Under the pieces are notes generated by a model. It was not told where the DNA came from. It worked only from the letters and a program-made list of their open reading frames with translations, and made no database searches. Below are positions 45,917 to 55,757 of a stretch of 64,000 nucleotides of DNA, in pieces. This stretch comes from Planococcus shixiaomingii (GTDB taxonomy: Bacteria > Bacillota > Bacilli > Bacillales_A > Planococcaceae), in contig NZ_CP129236.1 of assembly GCF_030413615.1 (NCBI RefSeq), positions 3,022,001 through 3,086,000 on the forward strand. The letters run 5' to 3'. The position numbers and the translations under genes are program-made. Numbering within the stretch: the first letter of the stretch is position 1; each line of letters begins with the position of its first letter.

Positions 45917-48772
45917 TTAAACTACTTTAATAATTTTACTCCCACTCTTATTGCCTGCCTTGTCCTGGACGTATACTTTTAAGGAAGACCCTTTTTTCTG
46001 TGCTTTGATCTTCACTTTAAAATCCCCTTTGCTGTCGACGGTTCCTTGACCGATTTTCTTGCTGCCGTTGTAGACTAGGACTGTCGCACTCTTCTCGGCT
46101 TTTCCAGATATGCTGGTCGATTTGCTGGTTACTTTGTTGACCGTTGGAGTTGGTGGGGCCGTTTTGTCTACCACCTTTACCGTTCTGCTGCCGCTCTTAT
46201 TCTTGGCTGGATCGATGGCGTAAACAGATATACTCGCCCCTGCTTTTTGCTTCGCTATCTTAATTGAATAAGCTCCGCTTTTTGCCGTCGCCTCTCCTAG
46301 TTTCTTGCTTCCAGCATACACGTAGGCTTTAGCGCCTGATTCTGCTTTTCCAGTAACAGTGGTCGACTTGTCGCTTATCACATTCACAGTTGGCGTTGTT
46401 GGAGATGTTTTATCAATTACTTTAACTGTTGTTGTATAACTCTTAGTGCCTGCTGCATCAATAGCATATAAAGTTATAATACTCCCCGCGGTTTGACTAT
46501 TTATCACAATGCTATAAGTGCCTTTAACGGCTTTTTGTGCACCGATGAAGTTCTTTCCTACATAAGCATAAACTTTTGAATTAGATTCAGCTTTGCCTGT
46601 AATATAATACGTATTATCGTAAACTGCATTTACATTCGGAGTAAGCGAAGCTTTTCTATCACTTACTTTTGCTGTTGTTTTATAACTCTCAGTTCCAGCG
46701 GAATCAATTGCATATAAAGTTATAGTACTCCCTATTTGCTGGCCATCTATTGCAATGCTATAAGTACCTTTAACGACCGTCGCTTCTCCGATATACCGCT
46801 CGCCTTCATAAGCATATACTTTTGAATTTGTTTCAGCTTTACCAGTAAGATATTGTGAGATATCGTAAACAGTATTTACAGTTGGAGTTAGGGAAGCTTT
46901 TCTGTCTTTTACCTTTGTGGTTGTTTTATAGCTCTCTATTCCGGTTGAATCTATTGCATATAAGGTTATCTCACTCCCTATGCCCTGCCCTTTTATCGCA
47001 ATACTATAAACTCCATTGACAGTTTTTGCTTCCCCAATATAGTTTTCTCCTTCATAGGCGTATACTTTTGAATTGAATTCAGCTTTACCTGTAATATATT
47101 GAGAGTTATCGTAAATTACATTTACAGTCGGAGTTAACAATGCTTTCCTATCACTGACCACCACTGGTTTAGAAGCACTTTTGTTACCTGCAGCATCAAC
47201 AGCATGGAAAGTAATAGATGTACCTATCGGTTGTCCATCAATTTCCATTGAAAAAGCTCCTTCTATTCCAATTGCTTCACCGATTTTTTTATCGTTAATA
47301 AAAGCATATACTTTTGCATTTGATTCTGTTTTCCCTGTAATCATACGTGTTACTTCAAAAACAGGATCAATTATTGGTACGTCTGGGGCAGTAGTGTCTT
47401 TAACTACCATTTCTTTTGCACCACTTACATTTCCGGAATCATCACTAGCAGTAACTAAAACCTTTGTACCAGCATTTTGTCTTGCTATCCCAAATGAAAA
47501 TTCACCTTGAGAATTAGCAATTCCCCAACCTATATTTCTATAATTTGTTCTTGCTGAAATTGTTGCACCTGGTTCCGCTACTCCACTAATTTTTATTGTT
47601 TTATCTGTGATTTCTTCTACATAAGGAATTGCCGGTGGAATACCATCCTTGACAATAATCTCTTCACTTTCATTGGAATCTCCCAAATCATTAGTAGCAA
47701 TAACAGAAATTTTTGTTCCTATTTTTTGTTCTGGAATTTCTATTGAATATTGACCATCTTGAGTGGTAATTCCTTCACCTATTATCTTTGAATCTGATTT
47801 AACAATGATTTTAATTCCAGAAGGAGCCATATCTGTTACATCACTTATAGGCTCTTTATCAACTGTTAAGTTCACCAGTACGTATCCTGAAACAGATGTT
47901 GATTTTTCGGTGACCGTATAAATCTCTGGAAAAGGAATAAAGGATAAAGATGGTGTATCAATATCAGGAGATAACAAAATCGGATCAAAATTTATATAAG
48001 ATGCTGAAGAAAGATCATCGTTTCTATCAAAAATCATTTTATCTATCAATTTACCATTTGTAGTTCCCCAATAATTTTCAGTTACTTCAGCACTTGAGCT
48101 TGAAGAAAATCTATCTACCATTATCGCCATTTTATTCATATTCAAAAATGAATTTTTTGATATTACTAAACCATTTGGATGAGCTTCTATTTCAATAGCA
48201 TATTCACTTTGGTTATAAAATATATTGTTTTTTATATAACCACCAGACGCTATTGAAATACCTGTACCGCTAATAAATACGTTTCTTTCAATAGTGACAT
48301 CTCGTACGTATGCGGGAAAATGTAGATTAACTAAAGAAGAGCCACTACCCACTATTACTGAATCTTTTAGAATAAAACTTCCATTATATGCACTCCACAT
48401 AGTAAGTGATCCATAATTTAGTTTGGTATATTCAATTCGTATTAAAATATCACTGCTCTCTGGAGTAATCTTTACATTATTCAATATAGCTTTCGAACTT
48501 TGGTTTCCCACTGATGAGAATTTCCCGAAAACTCTTATACTATAACCATGGCCATCTACAACTACTCCAGGTTCGATCCTTAACGTAACATCATCAGCTA
48601 TTTGAATATCTCCTGTTAAATAATATGGGGATCCTTCCTTGGTCCATGTGGTATCTTCTTTAATGATTCCTTTAACTTCTGTCCCAGTGTTTGCTCTAAC
48701 TACGTGATTTTCTTGAATAAGAAAGATAAACATAGTAGTAAAAAAAAGCATTTTCAATAACTTCTTCATCAT
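45917..48772 (-). CDS. Secreted beta-helix/Ig repeat protein
   Basis: 951-residue secreted protein: signal peptide (MMKKLLKMLFFTTMFIFLI), a right-handed beta-helix (about 30-270, SPYYLTGDIQIADDVTLRIEPG), an Ig domain, then eight Ig-like repeats to the end (repeating pattern TVN-I-DxS-x-V-GKAE-x-AKVYAY-G-K-LGEA). It is a paralog of 41467-45549: the beta-helix start and the last two repeats match closely, but it lacks the SbsA-type domains. GCCGATAT at 48863-48870 on the minus strand fits a SigD-type -10 box about 90 bases before the start, with a weak -35. ATG after CGGGGGAAAG. No wall anchor. Confidence 0.85.
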   Translation of the reverse strand: MMKKLLKMLFFTTMFIFLIQENHVVRANTGTEVKGIIKEDTTWTKEGSPYYLTGDIQIADDVTLRIEPGVVVDGHGYSIRVFGKFSSVGNQSSKAILNNVKITPESSDILIRIEYTKLNYGSLTMWSAYNGSFILKDSVIVGSGSSLVNLHFPAYVRDVTIERNVFISGTGISIASGGYIKNNIFYNQSEYAIEIEAHPNGLVISKNSFLNMNKMAIMVDRFSSSSSAEVTENYWGTTNGKLIDKMIFDRNDDLSSASYINFDPILLSPDIDTPSLSFIPFPEIYTVTEKSTSVSGYVLVNLTVDKEPISDVTDMAPSGIKIIVKSDSKIIGEGITTQDGQYSIEIPEQKIGTKISVIATNDLGDSNESEEIIVKDGIPPAIPYVEEITDKTIKISGVAEPGATISARTNYRNIGWGIANSQGEFSFGIARQNAGTKVLVTASDDSGNVSGAKEMVVKDTTAPDVPIIDPVFEVTRMITGKTESNAKVYAFINDKKIGEAIGIEGAFSMEIDGQPIGTSITFHAVDAAGNKSASKPVVVSDRKALLTPTVNVIYDNSQYITGKAEFNSKVYAYEGENYIGEAKTVNGVYSIAIKGQGIGSEITLYAIDSTGIESYKTTTKVKDRKASLTPTVNTVYDISQYLTGKAETNSKVYAYEGERYIGEATVVKGTYSIAIDGQQIGSTITLYAIDSAGTESYKTTAKVSDRKASLTPNVNAVYDNTYYITGKAESNSKVYAYVGKNFIGAQKAVKGTYSIVINSQTAGSIITLYAIDAAGTKSYTTTVKVIDKTSPTTPTVNVISDKSTTVTGKAESGAKAYVYAGSKKLGEATAKSGAYSIKIAKQKAGASISVYAIDPAKNKSGSRTVKVVDKTAPPTPTVNKVTSKSTSISGKAEKSATVLVYNGSKKIGQGTVDSKGDFKVKIKAQKKGSSLKVYVQDKAGNKSGSKIIKVV

Positions 48773-49084
48773 TCTTTCCCCCGATTTTATTTACAGCTTC
48801 ATACCTTCAGCTTGATCAAATTAATGCTATTTCTTTTACTTAAACTAGAGGTATATAGTTTTATATCGGCATTTTCCAAACTTTATTAATTAATGACATA
48901 AACTTTTCTTTTTAAGTAACACCTGAGGCAAATATACCTATTAGTAATGCGAAATAAACTCTGCATAAATACTTGTATAACATAAGAAATCTTCTCCCTC
49001 CTTTTACTATGCTCATATAATTTCCGCTTCATCCTTTAGATCCGACCAACCGCTACTTCAGCTTTTTCAAACAAGACATAAAAA
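48773..49084. other. Gap upstream of the 951-residue protein
   Basis: About 310 AT-rich bases. The only feature is a possible SigD-type promoter (GCCGATAT, 48863-48870, minus). No ORF of substance. Confidence 0.35.
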
Positions 49085-49122
49085 GGCTATGTCTAGAACC
49101 CAAAAGGTCCCTAGACATAGCC
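49085..49122 (-). terminator. Terminator after the second FemAB/GNAT-like gene
   Basis: GGCTATGTCTAG / CTAGACATAGCC, perfect 12-bp stem with inner ACC/GGT pairing, followed on the minus strand by CTTTTTATG. It lies 170 bases after the stop at 49293. Between them (49143-49244) is a 33-codon frame ending YVNGRIIGVLKK, without a good ribosome site, perhaps the tail of a lost gene. Confidence 0.75.
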
Positions 49123-49292
49123 GCTGGTTCATACTATTCAACTCACTTCTTCAGTACCCCAATAATCCGTCCATTGACATACACTTCTACACTTTGCATC
49201 ATGATGGTTGTATCACTATATTTGTTAATCTTACTATTCACCATTTATCCGAAAACTCAAACCAGCATTAACAACATATTCACATTTGCCCC

Positions 49293-50252
49293 TTAAGCAA
49301 AACTATAAACCTCCGTCTCCCCATTTTCCGCAACGTCACACAACTTCCGATAAACCACTTCATCCCAAACCCGCTGCCCGATGCAATAATCAAAGCTGGT
49401 GTTTTGGCCGAATTGCTTTTTGAAAGTGTGCATGTCGCTTGCTACAGAATCGACCAGCCAGCTGCCATCGAGGATGAGGTCCACGCTCTTTTCTTTTCCC
49501 CATAACGTGAGGCCAAAGTACATGACATGTTCCGGCGATAGGTAGTTGAAAGAAGGATCAACCACAGATAAATGGGTGTGCAAAACACCATTCGAAAGGA
49601 AGTTCAAACCCATACCAATAACTCGCCCTTTGTATGCCGCTTCAACAAGCACAATTTGCTGCCCAAAAGATCTCTCACATTCTGAGAAGTAGTCGGCCTT
49701 AAATTTTCTTTCGCGTTTTCCAACGAAGGAAGAATAGAACTGATAAAGATTGTGTAGATTTTTCGGCTTTTCAGTAATTCGATATTCTACGCCTGCCTCT
49801 AAAGCTTTATAAATTGTTCTTTTAGCATTTTCAGTAAACTCTTCCTGCACCGGATCTGCAAATCCCTGTAAATTGGTCCCGAACGTTTGGCCAATGTAAT
49901 GAAAATCATAGCACTCACCAAAATCTTCTGCGTTCCCTGCGACTGGATGAAAACGCACGTATTCCCAGACAATGCGGTGTTCCTTGCAGTACCTTTCAAA
50001 TGCGAGCGAGAATTCATAAGCCAATTTCTGTTTATCGCTCTCTTCGCAACCGGTAATCATCGGTCCTCCGTATGCACAAGACGTAACGAGTTCATAATAT
50101 GTCTTTCCGCCAATCTTGATTGGAATTTCCCGTTTGATAAAGACATGCTTCACCGTTCCCAATGCATGAAAAAAATCAAACACTTCACACGTTCCATGCT
50201 CTATCGCTTCATGCAAACGGCCAAAGTTCTGATCAACATACAAGTCTTCCAT
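49293..50252 (-). CDS. FemAB/GNAT-like acyltransferase, copy 2
   Basis: 319-residue paralog of the 19354-20343 protein; about the same length, with the same blocks: DQNFGRLHE, REIPIKIGG, TSCAYGGPMITGCEE, EYVRFHPVAGNAEDFG, LEAGVEYRITEKP, THLSVVDPSFNYLSPEH and YFGLTLWGKEKS. The substrate is not known; the fold suggests acyl or aminoacyl transfer to a cell-wall or polymer sugar. ATG follows AAAAGAGG, and the tandem GGTTAAAA box lies 87 bp upstream. The gene sits alone between surface-protein genes and the decayed region to its right. Confidence 0.75.
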   Translation of the reverse strand: MEDLYVDQNFGRLHEAIEHGTCEVFDFFHALGTVKHVFIKREIPIKIGGKTYYELVTSCAYGGPMITGCEESDKQKLAYEFSLAFERYCKEHRIVWEYVRFHPVAGNAEDFGECYDFHYIGQTFGTNLQGFADPVQEEFTENAKRTIYKALEAGVEYRITEKPKNLHNLYQFYSSFVGKRERKFKADYFSECERSFGQQIVLVEAAYKGRVIGMGLNFLSNGVLHTHLSVVDPSFNYLSPEHVMYFGLTLWGKEKSVDLILDGSWLVDSVASDMHTFKKQFGQNTSFDYCIGQRVWDEVVYRKLCDVAENGETEVYSFA

Positions 50253-50338
50253 CGTCCTAGCCTCTTTTCTTTAAAGGATCCCGTTGTCTCCTTATGACCA
50301 CAGTTTTTACCTTGTTAAGATAGATGCTAGACTCGTTA

Positions 50339-50357
50339 GGTTAAAAGCTGGTTAAAA
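50339..50357 (-). promoter_or_regulatory. Tandem operator-like box, copy 3
   Basis: GGTTAAAA GCT GGTTAAAA with an 11-bp period, 87 bp before the start of the second FemAB/GNAT-like gene. Flanked by TTA and TAATTAACC, as in the decayed copy at 32124. Confidence 0.6.
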
Positions 50358-51102
50358 TAATTAACCATTCAGGTTGAAACAAATAAAAAAACGACTTTCC
50401 ACATACCAAAGTCATTGGCTCCACAAAAGGCGCTTCGTGCTCTATTCGTTTTTTGGTAATTGCTTAGTCTTTTTCGTAAAATGGGTTCTTTTCTCTGCTT
50501 TGAGAGATAACTGCAATAAAACTGTATATAAAGCAGGTTTAGGTTTCCCAAAGCTACATATTTGAACAGAACTGTATTCCCTTTAGGGATTCAAATTTTT
50601 CTATTTTGTAACTGTATAATACTTTTGCTTCGGACTCGTGGGCTTGTCTGGCAAAGTTAATTTAAGGGCTCTGCTTTCAATTAAAGAATTTAATACTATT
50701 GCCCTCAAATATCGCAGACTCTTAATTCCCAAAAAAACTTGCATTTCACTTCTGCTCCTAGGATGAATTATTTTTCTTTTTAAATTATATCTTCTTTTAG
50801 AGAGTCGCTTTTTCTTTTGTTCCTTTACAAAAATAAATTTCTCAGTTAAAATATAGTCCTTTTAGAACTATTTTTGCGAAAAAAGGGATACCATCACCGC
50901 CGCTCTCACCTTTTTAAATCAGGAACTTCTGGGGACTTGTTGCCGCCTCCCTTCAAGAAAATGAACATCGCGTTCGATGTATTGCTTGAGATCACAGGAA
51001 TTGATGCTATAGCGTTTGGAAGAGCTGATTATCGAATGGTGCCTGTCCTCACATTCCCTCACAACCTCGATTTTGTCTTCCGCTGAAATTTAGCCATAGA
51101 AA
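50358..51102. other. Decayed region with one startless frame
   Basis: No intact gene. On the minus strand 50919-51091 a frame of about 55 codons reads coherently (EDKIEVVRECEDRHHSI, then SSSKRYSINSCDLKQYIE) and ends at TGA, but a TAA precedes it and no start codon is usable. It is the relic of an unrecognised protein. The rest is AT-rich. Confidence 0.4.
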
Positions 51103-51152
51103 AAACTGCACTTTCATTGTTAGATTGGTGACTAACAAATTCGGTGCAGTTT
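51103..51152. terminator. Terminator-like hairpin in the decayed region
   Basis: AAACTGCAC / GTGCAGTTT outer stem with inner TTGTTAG / CTAACAA pairing. A run lies to the left, T-run to the right, so it could act in either direction. Confidence 0.5.
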
Positions 51153-51343
51153 AGAATCCTCGCGTTTTCAAGTGGGAATTTTCTGTAACTAACTGTATTA
51201 AATCATTTCAACACCGGGAAGCAACATACAAGGAATCATGTTGTTAATTAGAATGATTCTATGTCTGTAATACAGCCTCCCATGTCTAATGTTATGATTA
51301 AAGAATTTGCTTTTTCTGCCTCTGAATAGCTAATAGTACCGCT

Positions 51344-51562
51344 CTACATTTTGGTGCGTACTTCTGCCTTCAATAGATCATCCAAACTTACTGAAGAATA
51401 GCAGCTTAAAAATCCAACATAATAACCATCGTGCCTGTAGTTTAGAACACAAGATAGTTCTTTTAAAATTTCATGTTGCTTATAGCTCAAAGATGTCTTT
51501 CCTTCTGCAAATTGAGAAGGCTCGATAAAATGTCCCAATTGCTTTGGTATAGAGATTTTCAT
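51344..51562 (-). CDS. Small unknown protein, about 72 residues
   Basis: Short ORF beginning MKISIPKQLGHFIEP; the ATG at 51562 has an AGGAAG site 4-5 bases upstream. The product has no membrane helix or known motif. The surroundings are full of remnants, so it may itself be a fragment. Not recognised. Confidence 0.4.
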   Translation of the reverse strand: MKISIPKQLGHFIEPSQFAEGKTSLSYKQHEILKELSCVLNYRHDGYYVGFLSCYSSVSLDDLLKAEVRTKM

Positions 51563-51716
51563 TAAACTTCCTGCTTTCAATTAAATTCAGAGCTTCACTC
51601 TGTAAACTTATATGAAGCTTTTCAGACTCCAATAGTCAAGCTTTTTCTTTTATAACCATCTTTTCCATCGCTGCAGTGCCGCAACTATGATTACTTAGCT
51701 TTTCCGATAAATAAAA

Positions 51717-51761
51717 AACCTCCTTATCTCGAAAACTATGGAGTTTCGGGATAAGGTGGTT
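51717..51761 (-). terminator. Terminator-like hairpin before a decayed fragment
   Basis: AACCTCCTTATC / GATAAGGTGGTT with one mismatch and inner CGAAA/TTTCG pairing; the minus strand continues TTTTTTATT. Probably the terminator of the lost gene at 51935-52142. Confidence 0.6.
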
Positions 51762-51934
51762 CTAATGTATTGGTATTGGATAAACTGAATTCCTTATAAC
51801 ACAGGCAAGCCATTTAATACCTCTTCCGTTAACTTATTTGGTATTTAGTATCCTTTAAAACGAGCCGAAAAGGTTCTATTAAAAAGACTTTACACTTGCT
51901 TTTCACTTTTATGATAATGATCAGAGATATGTTA

Positions 51935-52142
51935 TTAAACTCGCACTTCTCCAACAATCCCCCATTGTCTGCCCTCTTTCTCTAACATCTTCAACTTATC
52001 ATTCCAATAATCCACGTACAGCCGGTCCGCCTCTTCAAATACAAAAAATTGTCGGTGCTGCGCTTCGGTCAATTAATAGGCGGGCAACTCTTTAACCCCC
52101 AGTCTCCTTGCCTTTGCTATCCGGTGGTTGCCTTCCATCAAA
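51935..52142 (-). pseudogene. ParB-like domain fragment with premature stop
   Basis: The minus strand reads LMEGNHRIAKARRLGVKELPAY, then an in-frame TAA at 52073-52075, then LTEAQHRQFFVFEEADRLY and on to VGEVRV at TAA 51935. The EGNHR-x-AKA block is the ParB/sulfiredoxin-type nucleoside-binding motif (compare DGNHR). The fragment lacks its N-terminus; it is joined directly to the decayed BIG2 gene at 52143. A ParB-like protein gene was lost here through a deletion and a point mutation. Confidence 0.55.
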
Positions 52143-54488
52143 CGGAAAAACTGGTCGATAAATCATAGAATTTTTCTTCAATATGCACAACATTTTAAAT
52201 GTTCCAGCAGGTTCAGTAATTGTTTCCTTTGTTGAACGCCAATATGCATTTCCTATTTTAACATATTTTTCTGAAAACCAGTTGAAATCATAAAGGGGAG
52301 CAGCTTTATTTTCAGTTAAGGGTGCTAGAATGTTTGTCCAAGTAAAGTCACTTTCCCGAAGACCCATAAGAAATTTTTTTTGGCGAGAATGACATATAAA
52401 TATAAGAGATTGTATAGATATACTCATCTTTATAAACATTGCTTGTAACATTTTCCTGTAATACGTCCCCATTAAAATAATATTTCATCAATTTGATTTT
52501 CGATGGACGCAATTCTTCAAATGATTTCAGTTCCGCGCTTTTGCTGGAAGGAACCGTATTGGTGCGATCGTCGTAGTGGCGGTGATTTTCGCGGTTCCTG
52601 CTGCGATTGCCGTCACTTGCCCTTTACTGGCAACTTTCGCCGCTTTCGTGTTCGAACTTTTCAATGTTAAGGTTTTATTTGCCGTATTGCTTGGCTGACG
52701 GATGACGACAGAGTGAGTGTCTTGCCTTTTTCGAGGGTCGCTGAAGATTTTCTCACCTTCACGATTCGCTGCAACTGTAGAAGTAACGGTCACTTTCGCC
52801 GTTGCTGCCTTGGCGCTTTTAACAATAGCTGTAATTGTTGCCGTCCCCTTTGCTTTGGCAATCACTTTTCCTTTGCTGTCGACAGCAGCCACTTTTGCAT
52901 TCGATGACTTCCAGGTAACTGTTTTATATAGGCTGTCGGCTGGCGATACAGTTGCAGTCAACACACCTGTTTTGCCTGCCGTTAGCGATAAAGCTGTTTT
53001 GTTCAGCTTCACCGTTTTGGCAGATACCTTCACCGTCAAGCGCTTCATTGCTTTTGCATTGTCTCTTGCTGTTGCGGTAATGGTAGCAAATCCGTTTGTG
53101 ATTCCTTTAATATTTCCTGATGCATCAACCGTGGCCACTTTCGTGTTGGAGCTTTTCCAAACGACTGTTTTGTTTACGGCATTTGAAGGCGCAACTGTCG
53201 CCGCCACTTTATATGTCTGGCTAGGTGTAATCGCTAAAGATAATCTATTCAACTTCAAGCTTTTAGGAACAATTGTGATATCTTTAACTTGAAGTTTCCC
53301 CCCATATTTCTTTATATTTTCCAAAGGAAGTTCTGCTTTTATTTTTCCATTTTCCACCAACGTGTTACCACCTGCTATCTGTATTCCAATGCCAATAGGA
53401 GTATTACCTGCTAAACTAGGTCTTTCAATGTCAATATCAATATCTCTGAAAATAGTATTCTTACTATTGGAAGCTAAAGCAATATGAAATTTCCCCCGAA
53501 CTTTCACATCTATAATTGTATTGTTTTTATTCATCTCTGTCGATAGTGGATCTGCTTGGACCCCTATTGCTGAAAGTGAATCATTAGTTTCGGATAAGGC
53601 TACAACTTTTCTAATGTCTACGTTGGAAGCTTGTAGTTTAATAAGTCTTTTACCAAAATTATGCCCGTGTATATCTTCAATCAATATCTTATTGTTTTTC
53701 GGCATACCACTATCGACGATAAAGATACCAGAGATATCTTCAAACATAATCTTATTATTTTTATCGATGTTATGGACATTAACTATTTTTATTCCTTTCA
53801 AATGGGCTGAAACTTTAGAGTCTTGAGTAGTATTGTTTATATAAAGACATGTTAAATTTCCGGCTGCATCTCCAATAATGCCATTTCCCTTTTTATTCAT
53901 ATTTTCAAAATGAATATTTTTGGCAGTTAATTGAGTTCCTTGTGCCTGAACAAACACTACAATTGTGCCAAGTGCACTATTTATATCTTTTACGTTTCTA
54001 AATTTTAAATTTTCGAGTATAATCTTTCCGAGGTTTTCTTTATAAAATAGCCCATACTTTAAGGACCCATTATTAAAGTCAAACTCAATATTTTTAAATG
54101 ACATATTTCTATTTAAGGTAAAAAGATTTTGATTCGCAACAAGATAAGCAGAAATTACTACATTTGATTCTCCAGTAACATTTTTGTTTTTGCCAGGATC
54201 AACGACAATAGGAGCAGTAATTTTATACACCCCTTTTGGAAAATACAAGTTTCCCTCTTCAGAATTGAAGGCCTTTCTAATAGCGGTGGTATCGTCAGAA
54301 ATGCCGTCTCCCTTTGCCCCAAATGTTTTTATGCTTACACCCTTTTGTTCAATTTCTGTTAGCACTTCTTTAGTTGACTGATCTTCTAAATTAGCTTTTA
54401 CCACTTGATTTATAAATATTGATAAGAGAATGATCAGGAATATACTTGCAATGCTCGCCATAAAGATCTCTTTAATCCATTGCATCAT
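52143..54488 (-). pseudogene. Broken pectate-lyase-like/BIG2 surface protein
   Basis: The intact relative would have a membrane anchor (QWIKEIFMASIASIFLIILL), a pectate-lyase-type beta-helix (KTFGAKGDGISDDTTAIRKA, about 50-385), three BIG2 repeats and the ELRPSKIK domain. Here the third repeat contains a frame-shifted stretch (ANREGEKIFSDPRKRQDTH), the frame ends early at 52527 (FLPAKARN), and the ELRPSKIKLMKYYF domain continues in another frame (52472-52150) with a further shift at a run of A. Its end is fused to a ParB-like fragment. The part up to 52527 may still be translated; ATG at 54488 after GGAGGT. Confidence 0.8.
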
Positions 54489-54881
54489 TACATTACCTCC
54501 TTCATTCAATTCTTTTTAAGGTATTATAATTTATCACACTATTGTTAGATAAACTTCATAATAAACAGTAAGTAAATGCTGAATTTTAGCAGTCTAAATT
54601 TTTTTATATTTTCAATTCACCATCTCTTTCTAAATATTTGTTATATCATATACAATACTCTAATTTTACTGAATATTAAATAAATTATATTAATTTGATA
54701 CTAAATATCTAGTTTTTTGATTTTTAATAGTATTATTTTTTAGAAATTTATTTTGAATTTTTATAAATTTCTTTTTGAATAAGGCCCTAAAATTACATAG
54801 GTACTTTCGCTTCATTCGAAAAAAAATATACTTCAGAAGATCAAGGTTGTTTTTGGCATGTAAAAAAGGTTCTTACGGTAG
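54489..54881. other. Very AT-rich gap before the IS remnants
   Basis: No ORF and no clear signal; the promoter of the broken gene may lie at its left end. Confidence 0.45.
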
Positions 54882-55757
54882 TGACCCCTTAAAGTTAAAG
54901 TTTTGTTATGCAGCTAATTAACTGGCATGCGTCCGGTAATTCGTCGGACGCATGCTGGCCAATTTTTGTTTGATGCGTTCATGGTTGTAGTAGTGGATGT
55001 ATCGTTCAATCCGCTACTTCAATTCTTCATACGAGACGATGCTTCTCCGTCATACATTTCCTGTTTAAACAGGCCAAAGAAATTTTTCATGGCCGCGTTG
55101 TCGGCGCAGGTCGCCTTTAGGGACATGCTTTGGAAAATCCGCTTCTGCTTCAATGTCTTCATCCAGTAACGGTGCTGGTAATGCCCGCCTTGCTCCGAAT
55201 GAATCAGTGTCAGATAAGTCGCCTGTTCCTGGATGACCGGCAATGCTTGATGCAAGGATTCCAGGACGAAGTTAAGGGGCGGGCGTTTTGCATGCTCAGC
55301 CCAATAATTTCGCCATTGTAGAGATCCATCATCGGACTCAAATACAGTTTTTCTTCTCCCATACACTTAAATTCCGTCACGTCCGTCACGATTTTATGTG
55401 AGGTATAAAAAGTATGGAACCGGCGGTTCAATCGTTTTTTTGCGACACTCCCAACGTTGCCTTTATAGGAGCGATAACGGGATTTTCGAATGAACTTTAC
55501 ACAGGTCAACTTCAATGCATTCATGAGCCGCTGGACTTTCTTGTGATGAATGACGTGTCCTTCGCTCGTAATTCCAAGTGGATCCGATGATACGCGTAAC
55601 GGCCTTCGTGTTTCTCAAAGAGCGCCAGAATCAACAATTTCCATTCCAAATCTGGTTCTTCCATATCGAACCGTTGCCGATGGTAGTGAGACGTCGCTTC
55701 CGGAAGATCGACGTCGCCACTATCTCCTATGTTGAATCGGTTCAAAAGCGAAGTCAT
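54882..55757 (-). mobile_element. IS3-family element remnant, minus orientation
   Basis: Three overlapping frames carry pieces of an IS3-type OrfB integrase: HRQRFDMEEPDLEWKLL (55757-55521), TDVTEFKCMGEEKLYLSPM (first catalytic Asp), and the LIHSEQGGHYQHRYW ... SMSLKATCADNAAMKNFFG segment (55366-55019), followed by IHYYNHERIKQKLASM with a stop before it. Frame shifts and stops disable it. The end GTGACCCCTTAAAG at 54881-54894 matches IS3-type termini (TGACCCC). OrfA and the start of OrfB are missing. Confidence 0.8.

Noticed and set aside
37793..48772. Tandem repeats considered as CRISPR or satellite DNA.
   Set aside because: The repeats are in frame, code for Ig, FN3 and GLUG modules and have no constant spacer pattern.
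49143..49244. 33-codon minus-strand frame ending in YVNGRIIGVLKK.
   Set aside because: Looks like protein sequence but has only a weak site before its ATG and no recognised family; kept as a note, not as a gene.
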